A DNA stretch of 64,000 nucleotides from an uncultured Actinomycetes bacterium (GTDB lineage: Bacteria; Actinomycetota; Acidimicrobiia; Acidimicrobiales; RAAP-2). Position numbers and translations under genes: made by a program. Positions 22,385 through 30,725 of this stretch are shown here, in pieces. The stretch is taken from contig CAIJYV010000034.1 in the NCBI GenBank assembly GCA_903825035.1, positions 34,180-98,179 on the forward strand. The letters run 5' to 3'. Each line of letters starts with the position of its first letter. The stretch's first letter is position 1. The notes under the pieces were generated by a model. It saw only the letters and a program-made list of their open reading frames with translations. It was not told the DNA's origin and made no database searches.

Positions 22385-22488
22385 AGTTTCACCAGCGCTC
22401 CTGCTTTTGCAGATACAACTGCAACCGGCGCCAAAGCCAAACCGAGACCCAGGCAGATGGCGCCAAAACTTCTAACAAGTTTTTTCAT
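22381..22488 (-). CDS. 35-residue secreted-peptide precursor candidate
   Basis: A short ORF reads MKKLVRSFGAICLGLGLALA, then PVAVVSAKAGALVKL and stop. It is a textbook Sec signal: basic start, a hydrophobic run of about 17, and SAKA as a signal peptidase site. Cleavage would leave only about six residues (GALVKL). An AGAGGGA ribosome site precedes the ATG. It is directly followed, with two bases of overlap, by the XRE protein. It could be a peptide precursor, a small membrane peptide, or a chance or decayed ORF; length alone cannot settle it. Confidence 0.45.
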   Translation of the reverse strand: MKKLVRSFGAICLGLGLALAPVAVVSAKAGALVKL

Positions 22489-22803
22489 GATCCCTCTATA
22501 TTCGCGATCCTGCTCTATTGATTTAGTAGCACACTAGGTTTTTAGCAAATCAGAACGTTAATATGCATTTTCGCCCTCCCATTGGCCAATAAGCAGCTTT
22601 CCCAATCATCAGTTCGAAGTGAAGGATCAATCTGAGCCTGCTCCAACCCCCTAGGGCGAGCAGAATTTCAGTCAAAAAGCATTATGTAGCGCCCAACGTT
22701 ATTTATCTGCGAGACTTCGCCATCGTCATGCTAAATACCTGCAACCTTGCTCGCGGTGCGCAGGGCGTCCTATCTCCCGAACAGTCTCTTAAGGTTTGTT
22801 GAA
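22489..22803. other. AT-richer intergenic gap, no gene seen
   Basis: This 315-base stretch lies between the secreted-peptide ORF and the end of the DUF2867 gene. Both strands are broken by stops and no tRNA or strong hairpin is apparent. On the minus strand, TACTAAAT near 22520 could be a -10 box for the peptide/XRE unit, with no convincing -35. Confidence 0.5.
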
Positions 22804-24252
22804 TTATTTGTTGCTTTCAGCGTCTCGAATAACGCCTTTGAGCATCCCTGGGAACACGAAGAGGTGGAAGGGTAAAACGCTGTACCAATAGGCGCGACCG
22901 AGTAGCCCTCGAGGTTTAAAGCGTGCACGCTGGACCACATGAGTGAAAGTGCCGTCACTGGTAATCTCCCACTCGAGCCACGCTTCGCCGGGTAGGCGCA
23001 TTTCAGCGTGAAGTTCGATTCGCCGAGAAGGATCCGCTTCAGTAACGCGCCAAAAATCTACGAAATCGCCGACCTTTATGGAATAAGGGTCTCGACGTCC
23101 TCGTCGCAGCCCCGGGCCACCCCAGACCCGGTCGAGGGCTCCGCGGATGTACCAGAGCCAGCCGCCCGAGTACCAGCCCTTGGCTCCGCCAATGCCAGAG
23201 ATGGTGTTGTAAATTTCACTTGGGCTGGCACTTGTCGACCGTTCGCGTTTGTCAACAAGTACCGTGCCTCCAGCCCAGCGAGGATCAGTCGTGTAGGGGC
23301 GAAAAACTTGAAGGTCAGCATCGGTAAATGACGTTGGCACATTGTTGGCCTGCGAGCGGCCCAAGGCTAAGTGAATTGCGTCTCTCAAAGTACGCATGGG
23401 TGGGCCAAAAGCCTTAATGGCTTTATCATCGTGGACAATTACTTCATTGACGAGCGATTCAATCAACGGGCGCGCTAGCGACGCTGGAACCGGAGTCACA
23501 ATTCCCACCCAATGACTCGAGAGTCTCGGAGTCAAGACCGGAACAGGAATCAGTCGGCGCTTGGTGAGTCCAGCCTCTTCGGCGTATAACGCCATCAACT
23601 CGGCGTAACTCACCACATCCGGTCCCCCAATTTCGTAGACACCAGCCTCGAGCTTGTCGGCCGTTATGGCTTGCACCATGTAGTGCAATACATCGGAGAT
23701 GGCGATTGGTTGCGACCTCGTTTTTACCCACTTGGGCGTGACCATAACGGGCAGGACCTCAACGAGGTAGCGGAGCATTTCAAAACTTGCTGAGCCCGAA
23801 CCGATTATTACTGCGGCCCGTAACTCAACTACCGGTATCGGGCCGGCGGCGAGTACTGCTCCAACATCGTGTCGGCTCCGCAAGTGAACTGAAAGGGCGG
23901 ACTTATCGTCGCCCATACCGCCTAGGTACACGATTCGCTTTACCCCCGCCGCTTCACAAGCCAGGCGGAAATGTTCAGCGTCGGTGCTCTCTTGTGCAGC
24001 CCAGTCGGGTCCATCTCCAATACCGTGCACCAAGTAGACCGCCACGTCGATTCCCTTGAGGGCCACGTCAAGCGGTCCTCGTAAATCGCCAGAAACGATT
24101 TCAACCGAATCGTGCCACGGCGCAATCGCGATCTTGGCCGGAGTCCGAACTAAACAGCGCACCTCAACATTGCGAGCGATGAGCTCTGGAACCAACCGCC
24201 CGCCAACGTATCCACTGGCACCAGTCATCAGGACTTGAAGTTTTTTGCTCAC
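22804..24252 (-). CDS. NAD(P)-binding SDR fused to DUF2867
   Basis: The 482-residue two-domain protein has an atypical SDR/NmrA-like Rossmann fold at about 1-290, with the N-terminal VLMTGASGYVGGRLV dinucleotide motif. A DUF2867 domain follows at about 325-478 (YSGGWLWYIRGALDRVWGGPG, VGDFVDFWRV), which has an SRPBCC-like character. The exact reaction is unknown; the family is often found beside lipid or carotenoid genes. It is the third gene of a minus-strand unit with the DHRS12-like SDR (9-base gap) and the SRPBCC protein. Confidence 0.85.
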   Translation of the reverse strand: MSKKLQVLMTGASGYVGGRLVPELIARNVEVRCLVRTPAKIAIAPWHDSVEIVSGDLRGPLDVALKGIDVAVYLVHGIGDGPDWAAQESTDAEHFRLACEAAGVKRIVYLGGMGDDKSALSVHLRSRHDVGAVLAAGPIPVVELRAAVIIGSGSASFEMLRYLVEVLPVMVTPKWVKTRSQPIAISDVLHYMVQAITADKLEAGVYEIGGPDVVSYAELMALYAEEAGLTKRRLIPVPVLTPRLSSHWVGIVTPVPASLARPLIESLVNEVIVHDDKAIKAFGPPMRTLRDAIHLALGRSQANNVPTSFTDADLQVFRPYTTDPRWAGGTVLVDKRERSTSASPSEIYNTISGIGGAKGWYSGGWLWYIRGALDRVWGGPGLRRGRRDPYSIKVGDFVDFWRVTEADPSRRIELHAEMRLPGEAWLEWEITSDGTFTHVVQRARFKPRGLLGRAYWYSVLPFHLFVFPGMLKGVIRDAESNK

Positions 24253-24261
24253 CCGTGAATC

Positions 24262-25227
24262 CTACGAATACTGTGAGCAGGAATCGATGCACCATTCCAC
24301 TAACTGCTGGCGATTTCCAGCGGTATCGCTCAGACGGCTCGATTTAGTTTTATAAAAGGAGCGACTGCGACGGTCAAACCAGAATTGACCGGACGCGACC
24401 TCTGATTCGGGTGCGGTCGCGAGCCACAGTGCGGTATCAACCCCTTGAGCCAGGGTTCGAAGCCAGGGTCTCATAATGAACCCAAACACGGGCAGGCTCT
24501 GGCGAAGTCCCGGGGTATCGACCCAACCAGGGTGAAGGACGCTCATAGAGATTCCTCGCTTGGCCCAGATCGGTGAAATCTCAGCGACCAAGCTCAGTTG
24601 AGCACGCTTGATTTTGGCGTAGGCGGCGACGCCTCGGTAGTTCGCGCCCGGGTTCGCTAGCCACCCAAGGTCGAGCGGTTCGCTATACATGCCGCCCGAG
24701 GCCATCCACAGGACTCGTCCCCGTGCAACTTCGAGCTGCTTCGTCAGCAAACTCGTCATCAGATAAGGGCCAACGAGTTGGGCTGCGGTGGTCATCTCAA
24801 TGCCATCGTGGTTCACCGAATAGGTCGGCGTGATTGCGCCCGCGTTGTGAACGATTAGGCGAATGGATTTCACCGAGGCAATCTCGGCCACAAAGCGGGT
24901 GATGCTCGCGAAATCGCTGGTGTCAACTTCATGAATCTTCCAGGTTCCAGATGGGTACTTGGTATTCCACGAGGCGACGGCCGCTTCAGCTTTGGTGCGA
25001 TTGCGTACCAGGAGACGAACATCAGCACCATTCGCCACAAGTTGTTCGGCGAGAAAAAGTCCAATCCCTGAACTAGCTCCGGTCACGATAGCGATTTGGT
25101 TTTTCATTGAATCAAAATCGAGTGGCGTCCAGCGAGCCAGACGCTTACGAATCACAAAGCCGATTTTCGAGAAGCTGCCGACGACGCTCTTTTCGAGTGT
25201 CTCGTCGACAAGGGAAGCGAAGCCCAT
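24262..25227 (-). CDS. Short-chain dehydrogenase, DHRS12-like
   Basis: Classical SDR of 321 residues with a 40-residue N-terminal extension. The cofactor motif VTGASSGIG is at about 48-56, NAG is present (HNAGAITP), and the active site has Ser (WMASGGMYS) and YAKIKRAQ supplying Tyr and Lys. The start codon overlaps the stop of the upstream SRPBCC gene by one base (TAATG). The substrate is unknown; synteny with Cfa and DUF1365 suggests a lipid-related oxidation or reduction. Confidence 0.85.
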   Translation of the reverse strand: MGFASLVDETLEKSVVGSFSKIGFVIRKRLARWTPLDFDSMKNQIAIVTGASSGIGLFLAEQLVANGADVRLLVRNRTKAEAAVASWNTKYPSGTWKIHEVDTSDFASITRFVAEIASVKSIRLIVHNAGAITPTYSVNHDGIEMTTAAQLVGPYLMTSLLTKQLEVARGRVLWMASGGMYSEPLDLGWLANPGANYRGVAAYAKIKRAQLSLVAEISPIWAKRGISMSVLHPGWVDTPGLRQSLPVFGFIMRPWLRTLAQGVDTALWLATAPESEVASGQFWFDRRSRSFYKTKSSRLSDTAGNRQQLVEWCIDSCSQYS

Positions 25228-25667
25228 TACTTCACATCGGCGTCGAGATACCGCTTGAGTGAATCTCGTGCTCGGTCACCAATTTTTTTGAAACTCAGGG
25301 CGAGCAGTGGCGTCGCCAAGATTGCGATGCCCTTGAACCGCAGGGTCGCGTCATAGGTCACCTCACATCCAGTAGCGGTAGGTGCGAAACTGAGGCGGTC
25401 GAGCGACTCTAATCGTGGCGTCAGCGCCTGAAGGGTGACTAATCGGTTTGGCTCGAATTCAGTGATTACGTACTTAAGGTCCATGGTCTTGCGAGCTGCG
25501 GGGACGGTGAGCAAGAAAGCCGATCCCAGACCAACCTCTCCTTCGCTCACGCTCTTCGCCTTAATGACTCCTGGATCCCAGTCTTCGGCGTTCGTAAATT
25601 CGGCCATTCGAGCGAAGACTTCGTCGAGCGGTTGACGAGAAACAAGGGTGACAACATAACGAGGCAT
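25227..25667 (-). CDS. SRPBCC-family (START-like) protein
   Basis: The 146-residue protein has the polyketide-cyclase/START-like fold: the N-terminal PLDEVFARMAEFTNAEDWDPGV and C-terminal GCEVTYDATLRFKG are typical. It probably binds a hydrophobic ligand. ATG 25667 has a strong AGGAG site; the longer frame upstream would run into the divergent FAD-oxidoreductase gene. It is first in the minus-strand trio and shares a 45-base divergent promoter region with the plus-strand trio. Confidence 0.83.
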   Translation of the reverse strand: MPRYVVTLVSRQPLDEVFARMAEFTNAEDWDPGVIKAKSVSEGEVGLGSAFLLTVPAARKTMDLKYVITEFEPNRLVTLQALTPRLESLDRLSFAPTATGCEVTYDATLRFKGIAILATPLLALSFKKIGDRARDSLKRYLDADVK

Positions 25668-25712
25668 TGGGCTCCTAAAGGGAAATTTCGTTGATGCCTG
25701 TAGCCTAGGGCT

Positions 25713-26993
25713 ATGTCTTCTGGGGTCAAACGAGAGCGAATCGCCATTGTGGGCTCGGGAGTTTCTGGTCTGGTCGCGGCCTACTTGCTGGACCCTCACC
25801 ACGACATAACCGTCTTCGAGGCCAACTCCTACGTGGGGGGTCACGTCGACACTCACGAGGTGCGGCTCGCTGACCAGACCGTGTACGTTGACACTGGCTT
25901 CATTGTTTATAACGACCGCAATTACCCCTACTTCAGCGCCCTGCTCGAAGAATTAGGAGTCGCCACTCAAGACAGCGAGATGACCTTTAGCGTGGTTGAC
26001 CGGCGCACGGGAAGCGAATACGCCGGGACCAATCTGAATGCGCTCTTTGCCACCCGGAAAAATCTCATTCGCTTGAGCTTCTGGAAAATGCTCATTGATA
26101 TCGTGCGATTTAATCGTGCTGCGAAAAAACTCGTAGCCCGAGAAGATCTATCGCTTTCAGTTGGTGAATTCGTAAAGAGGAAGCGATTTGGCGCGGCCTT
26201 TATCAATGACTATCTGATTCCAATGGGCTCGTCAATTTGGTCAGCGAATCCGCAGACCTTCGATGCCTTCCCCGCCGGACCCCTCGCCCAGTTCTTTCAC
26301 AATCACGGCTTACTCTCGTTGGGCAACCGCCCACAGTGGCGAACGGTAACGGGCGGATCGAAGAACTACGTGCGAGCCATCACCTCAAGACTGAAGAACC
26401 CGGTTGTCTTGGGGACGCCTATTGCTTCTATTACGCGCAACTCCAGCGGCGTCGAGCTCGCCTCACCCGCTTTTCAGACTCCGCAACAATTTGATCGAGT
26501 GTTACTAGCTACCCACGCCGACACCTCGTTAGCCATGCTGAGCGACCCGAGCGAACTCGAGCGCGAAATTCTGGCCTGTTTTCCCTTCCAAGAGAATTTG
26601 GTGCAACTTCACACCGACTCTTCGATGTTGCCCGAGCGTGACCTAGCTCGGGCCAGTTGGAACTACCTCTCCTACGCCGATGATTCGTCGGTCGCGGTCT
26701 TGACTTATTACGCCAACAAACTGCAGCGAATTGACTCTAAGGTCGACCTCTGCGTCACGCTCAACGCCAAGCAGCACGTTGATCCCAAGACCGTCATTGC
26801 CGAAAGGCATTACACCCACCCGGTCTATAACGAGAAGGCCTTTCGGGCTCAAACACGTCACGCGGAGATTGACGGGGTATCCAATACCCACTTCCTCGGT
26901 GCCTATTGGGGTTACGGCTTTCACGAAGATGGAGCGTCCAGTGCCTATCGAGTCGCCGAGAAATTGATTCCTAAGGACTCCCTCCTTGACTAA
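25713..26993 (+). CDS. FAD/NAD(P)-binding oxidoreductase (amine-oxidase fold, COG2907 type)
   Basis: Flavoprotein of 426 residues with an N-terminal dinucleotide motif IAIVGSGVSGLVAAYLL and VFEANSYVGGHVDTHEV, typical of the amine-oxidase/desaturase family. The second conserved FAD contact near the C-terminus is FLGAYWGYGFHEDG. This COG2907 group is repeatedly found with DUF1365 and Cfa-like methyltransferases and is thought to act on fatty acyl chains. It overlaps the next gene by 8 bases, so the three form an operon. Confidence 0.88.
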   Translation: MSSGVKRERIAIVGSGVSGLVAAYLLDPHHDITVFEANSYVGGHVDTHEVRLADQTVYVDTGFIVYNDRNYPYFSALLEELGVATQDSEMTFSVVDRRTGSEYAGTNLNALFATRKNLIRLSFWKMLIDIVRFNRAAKKLVAREDLSLSVGEFVKRKRFGAAFINDYLIPMGSSIWSANPQTFDAFPAGPLAQFFHNHGLLSLGNRPQWRTVTGGSKNYVRAITSRLKNPVVLGTPIASITRNSSGVELASPAFQTPQQFDRVLLATHADTSLAMLSDPSELEREILACFPFQENLVQLHTDSSMLPERDLARASWNYLSYADDSSVAVLTYYANKLQRIDSKVDLCVTLNAKQHVDPKTVIAERHYTHPVYNEKAFRAQTRHAEIDGVSNTHFLGAYWGYGFHEDGASSAYRVAEKLIPKDSLLD

Positions 26994-27726
26994 ATCTGCA
27001 CTGTACGTGGGTCAGGTGAGCCACGAACGCAGCGAAGGGCCTGCTCGGACATTCAAGAATCGGATCATGATGCCCATGATTTTTCTCGATGAGCTTGACT
27101 CGCTGAAGCTCAGACCTTTTTTCGGTACCCACGCCGGAACAGTGATGCACTGGCAACGAAAAGATTTCTTTGGCGGACAAGAATCGCTTGAGCGCGTAGT
27201 CAAGGAGTTGGTTTCTCGCGAGGCCGGATTTGAACCCGATGGCCCTGTCGCGCAGCTCGGGCATATTCGCACCTGGGGATGGCTCTTCAATCCAATAGTT
27301 CTCTACTACTGCTTCGACGAGTCGCTCAGTTCGCTCGTTGCAGTCGTAGCGTCGGTGAGTAATACTCCTTGGGGAGAAACCCATAATTACGTTATCGATA
27401 CTCGTAACGGGGTTGCGGACCTTCCCCGACAGGTCAAGTCCATGCACGTCTCCCCCTTCTTGCCCATGGACTTTGACTACCGATTCCGCCTAAACGTGCC
27501 AGGGGAAAAGGCGACCTTTTCGGTTTCGGTACTTCGGGGAGAGAAACAAGCTTTTCGCGCCGGAATGACACTTCAGCGCAAACCCCTTAACCGCCGAACC
27601 TTGGCCTGGGCGTTACTCGCTTACCCCTTCCAAACCTTCCGCGTCTCGGAGGGAATTTACCGAGAGGCGTTGGTCTTGGCTTTTCGCAAGGCCAAGTTCT
27701 ACACTCATCCGAGGAAGAAATCATGA
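26986..27726 (+). CDS. DUF1365 family protein
   Basis: The 246 residues have the DUF1365 landmarks: YVGQVSHERSEGPARTFKNRI at the start, then WGWLFNPIVLYYCFDE, WGETHNYVI and KSMHVSPFLPMDFDYRFR. The molecular function is unknown. It overlaps both neighbours (8 bases at the TTG start, ATGA at the stop), which points to tight coupling between FAD oxidoreductase, DUF1365 and Cfa. The TTG has AAGGA about 9 bases upstream. Confidence 0.87.
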   Translation: MTKSALYVGQVSHERSEGPARTFKNRIMMPMIFLDELDSLKLRPFFGTHAGTVMHWQRKDFFGGQESLERVVKELVSREAGFEPDGPVAQLGHIRTWGWLFNPIVLYYCFDESLSSLVAVVASVSNTPWGETHNYVIDTRNGVADLPRQVKSMHVSPFLPMDFDYRFRLNVPGEKATFSVSVLRGEKQAFRAGMTLQRKPLNRRTLAWALLAYPFQTFRVSEGIYREALVLAFRKAKFYTHPRKKS

Positions 27727-28970
27727 CCTCATCTGTTCGAACCGTAAATCTGCCCCAGCCCCGTCCCACCGCGAAGGTGGCGCGAGGAGTACTCCTTCGA
27801 CTCGCGCACAATCTGCATGGCGGGCAACTCGTTATTACTGAGGGTGGTCGCCAACTAACCCTTGGCGATTCGAAGGGTCCGCTCCATGCCACCATCGAGG
27901 TTCACTCCAATGACTTCTGGTCACGGCTGCTCTGGCGAGGTGGCGTCGGTCTCGCGGAGGGCTACATCGCCGGTGACTGGACCAGCCCTGACACGGTGGC
28001 GGTACTTCGCCTGCTCGCGGTCAACCTCAACAAATTGAACGCCTTCGCCAACCGGACCTTGTGGCTCAAAAAGCTCTGGCGAGTTGGGCGAAATAGTGAT
28101 GCGTCAGACACTCGTCGTCGCGATCGCAAGAACATTTCGGCGCACTACGACCTCGGCAACGACTTCTTCCAGCTCTTCTTGGATCCCACGCTCGCCTACT
28201 CCAGCGGCTACTTCTTCAATGATCAGGCCAGTCTCGAAGAAGCCTCGACGGAGAAGTTTGACCGACTCTGTCGCAAACTTGGGCTGAACCAAGAATCAAA
28301 ACTATTAGAGATTGGAACGGGCTGGGGTGGATTTGCCTTGCACGCGGCCCAGAAATACGGATGCTCAGTCACAACGACCACCATTTCGAGCGAGCAATTC
28401 GCCTTCGCCACCGAACGAATTAAGGCGGCTGGTCTCGAGCACTTGGTCACAGTTTTGCTCGAGGACTACCGAGACCTGCAGGGGCAATTTACTCATCTGG
28501 CCTCGATTGAGATGATTGAGGCCGTGGACTGGCGCCAGTACACCACTTTTTTTCAAAAACTTGAATCGTTAATTACCCCCGAAGGTCTCATTGCCCTTCA
28601 GGCCATTGTGATTAAGGACAGCGAATTTGAACGATACAAAACCCACCAGGACTTCATCCGTCGTTACATCTTCCCCGGTGGGTGCCTGCCCTCCACTCAG
28701 GCGATTCTCACCACCATCAGTTCGAAAACTTCGCTCCGTCTTACCCATCTCGAAGAATTTGGTCACTCGTACGCCCGAACCTTACGTGAGTGGCGACTCA
28801 ACCTGGCTGCCCACCGTGACCGTGCACTCGCCCTGGGTTATGACGATCGTTTCTTGCGCATGTGGGACTTCTACTTCGAATACTGCGAAGCAGGTTTCTT
28901 AGAACGCCACATCTCCGTTGAGCAGATCGTCCTTGCTCGCGAAGAAGCCTCGGGCGTCCTGCGATACTAA
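27723..28970 (+). CDS. cfa: Cyclopropane-fatty-acyl-phospholipid synthase-like methyltransferase
   Basis: SAM-dependent methyltransferase of 415 residues in the CFA/mycolic-acid-cyclopropane family. It has an N-terminal lipid-binding part (WRGGVGLAEGYIAGDW), NISAHYDLGNDFFQLFLD, the SAM loop LLEIGTGWGGFALHAA, EMIEAVDW and FIRRYIFPGG. It transfers a methyl or methylene group to unsaturated acyl chains in phospholipids. With an FAD partner the product may be a methyl-branched, methylated-unsaturated or furan fatty acid rather than a cyclopropane; the sequence cannot decide. It ends three bases from tRNA-Arg on the opposite strand. Confidence 0.9.
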   Translation: MTSSVRTVNLPQPRPTAKVARGVLLRLAHNLHGGQLVITEGGRQLTLGDSKGPLHATIEVHSNDFWSRLLWRGGVGLAEGYIAGDWTSPDTVAVLRLLAVNLNKLNAFANRTLWLKKLWRVGRNSDASDTRRRDRKNISAHYDLGNDFFQLFLDPTLAYSSGYFFNDQASLEEASTEKFDRLCRKLGLNQESKLLEIGTGWGGFALHAAQKYGCSVTTTTISSEQFAFATERIKAAGLEHLVTVLLEDYRDLQGQFTHLASIEMIEAVDWRQYTTFFQKLESLITPEGLIALQAIVIKDSEFERYKTHQDFIRRYIFPGGCLPSTQAILTTISSKTSLRLTHLEEFGHSYARTLREWRLNLAAHRDRALALGYDDRFLRMWDFYFEYCEAGFLERHISVEQIVLAREEASGVLRY

Positions 28971-28973
28971 AAG

Positions 28974-29047
28974 TGCCCCCGGCAGGAGTCGAACCCGCAA
29001 CCTGACGGGTAGAAACCGTCTGCTCTATCCAGTTGAGCTACAAGGGC
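28974..29047 (-). tRNA. tRNA-Arg (anticodon TCT)
   Basis: Read on the minus strand, the acceptor GCCCTTG pairs with CGGGGGC (two G-T pairs). The D arm is GCTCAACTGGATAGAGC. The anticodon arm GACGG-TTTCTAC-CCGTC gives TCT. The T arm is GCGGGTTCGACTCCTGC. The discriminator is A. No CCA is encoded. Confidence 0.95.
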
Positions 29048-29059
29048 TAGAAGGCGAAC

Positions 29060-30322
29060 CTACTCTTCGTAGGTTATGCCGTAGTTGGCTCTCGCAAACT
29101 GATCTTCAATAATGCGAATCTGATCCTGGGCCAAGGTGTTGGGCTTTTGTAGGTGCTCAATGGAATTAGCCATAGTTTGGCGCATTGCGTCAAAGCTCTC
29201 GGAAAAGGCCTTTTGCACGGTGGCCGCGGACTTAAGTGCCGTTTGCAGGTATCGCTTCTGCTCTTGGACTTGGCGCAACAGAGCATTCTTCTTCTCCGTG
29301 GCCTGCTCAATCAACTTGCTCGAACGTTCCGTGGCGTCCGCCATGATTTGCGAGGCCTTGGCTTTCGTTTGGTCCATGAGGTCTTTGGCCATTTCGTTAG
29401 CCTCGTCTCGAGTCGCTTGAACCTCGCCCACGACCGCTTGGCGCATCGAATTAGCGTCCACTTGGGCTGAGCGAACTAGCTCCTCCGCTTCGAGGCGGGA
29501 GTTTTGTAGTAACTCCTCAGACTCGCTCTTGGCGCGACCCATGGTCTCTTCGTAGATGACGGTTGCGGCGCTCAGTTGCGCCGAGGCCGTTGCTTGAGCG
29601 GTCGAAAGAATTTCTTCTACGTCGGCGCGCGCCGCGGCGACAGCCTCTTCGTATTGACGCTTGCCTTCATCCATCATGGACTTGGCCTCTTTGGTGGCCT
29701 GTGCCACAATCTTTTCCGATTCTCCTCGAGCACGGTCGAGAAAAGTTTGGGCCTCTCGTGTTTTATTCCGTACATCTTCTCGAGCGACGAGCAAGATACG
29801 AGTTGCCGATTCCGAGGCGAGCACCGTGAGTTCCGAGTCATCGAAACGACTCAAATCCATTGGGCTCTCACGCAGAAATTTCACCTCACTCTCAAGGTCA
29901 CGAATACGCTGGCGAAGAATGTGCTCGAGGTCTCGTGATCCCGAGATTGGAGAAGAGTCGGGCTCAGACTTTCGGAAAAAACTCCAGCTCCCAGAACTCT
30001 CTTTAGCCATCGAGTCGCTAATGAATGCGGACGGGCTAGGCAAAGTAGCCACTTTGCGCGCTTGAGGCTTGATGCTCGAACGACTGACACTCGACTGAGG
30101 TGAGTTTTTAGTTGAAGCTGCCGCACGTGGTTCGGTGCCTCTGCGCGCGGCGGGTGCGACCTTTGCTGGCGCTTTGGCTAGCGGGGTCTTGGCGGTGGAC
30201 GCTACCTTTCGAGCCACGGGGCTCTTGGCGGGTGCTTTGGCAGCAGGTTTGGGAGCAACCTTCTTAGCGACGGGCTCCTTTGCTGCTGGTTTCTTGGCCG
30301 ATGTCTTTTTAGCGGTAGCCAC
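29060..30322 (-). CDS. Long coiled-coil protein with histone-like Lys/Ala/Pro tail (DivIVA-like)
   Basis: The 420-residue protein has two very different parts. Residues 1-70 are a repetitive tail rich in Lys, Ala and Pro (KKTSAKKPAAK, KAPAKSPVARK), like histone H1 or actinobacterial HU tails. From about 125 to 405 it is a nearly continuous heptad-type helix with many ATKEAKS/ARGESEK-like repeats and HILRQRIRDLESEVKFLRE at its start. This resembles DivIVA/Wag31-type polar scaffolds, though I see no canonical DivIVA N-terminus. The GTG start at 30322 has GAGAGGAA upstream. A role in polar growth or chromosome anchoring is inference. Confidence 0.7.
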   Translation of the reverse strand: MATAKKTSAKKPAAKEPVAKKVAPKPAAKAPAKSPVARKVASTAKTPLAKAPAKVAPAARRGTEPRAAASTKNSPQSSVSRSSIKPQARKVATLPSPSAFISDSMAKESSGSWSFFRKSEPDSSPISGSRDLEHILRQRIRDLESEVKFLRESPMDLSRFDDSELTVLASESATRILLVAREDVRNKTREAQTFLDRARGESEKIVAQATKEAKSMMDEGKRQYEEAVAAARADVEEILSTAQATASAQLSAATVIYEETMGRAKSESEELLQNSRLEAEELVRSAQVDANSMRQAVVGEVQATRDEANEMAKDLMDQTKAKASQIMADATERSSKLIEQATEKKNALLRQVQEQKRYLQTALKSAATVQKAFSESFDAMRQTMANSIEHLQKPNTLAQDQIRIIEDQFARANYGITYEE

Positions 30323-30440
30323 GGGCTTCCTCTCAGATCGATGGGAATGCTTCGAGTTCGGCTCTAATTGTACCCCAGCCCCCAATTCGCGATTCCGGCC
30401 GGCACCACCCTCTCACCTGTGGCATACTTAATACTCCTTG

Positions 30441-30517
30441 GTGGGCGTAGCTCAGTTGGTTAGAGCGCCAGGTTGTGGTCCTGGAGGTCGCGGGTTCGAC
30501 CCCCGTCGCTCACCCCA
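30441..30517 (+). tRNA. tRNA-His (anticodon GTG)
   Basis: The acceptor GTGGGCG pairs with CGCTCAC. The extra G(-1) at 30440 faces discriminator C, the His identity feature. The anticodon arm CCAGG-TTGTGGT-CCTGG gives GTG. The T arm has GGGTTCGACCCC. CCA is encoded. Confidence 0.97.
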
Positions 30518-30568
30518 TTAAGTCAGGTCGCCATTGGCGACATCCCCAAACCGGCTAGACTCTTGAGT

Positions 30569-30644
30569 GCGCCGATAGCTCAATTGGCAGAGCATTTGAC
30601 TCTTAATCAACAGGTTCCGGGTTCAAGTCCCGGTCGGCGCACCA
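30569..30644 (+). tRNA. tRNA-Lys (anticodon CTT)
   Basis: The acceptor GCGCCGA pairs with TCGGCGC. The anticodon loop CTCTTAA gives CTT. The T arm is CCGGGTTCAAGTCCCGG. The discriminator is A and CCA is encoded. The first anticodon-stem pair is a T-C mismatch; the rest is normal. Confidence 0.96.
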
Positions 30645-30725
30645 ATTAGGACTAGTTGTTAGCTTCGCGTTCTGCACTGGTCAGACGGTCGCTACCAAGC
30701 AACCGTCTTCGCAGAAAGGTGTGAC

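Noticed and set aside
21767..22488. A single secreted protein split by a frameshift
   Set aside because: Joining the signal-peptide ORF to the downstream frame would export a protein whose C-terminus is a DNA-binding domain, which is implausible. Two coupled genes fit better.
25668..25856. N-terminal extension of the SRPBCC protein
   Set aside because: It overlaps the divergent FAD-oxidoreductase gene and ignores the strong AGGAG site before ATG 25667.
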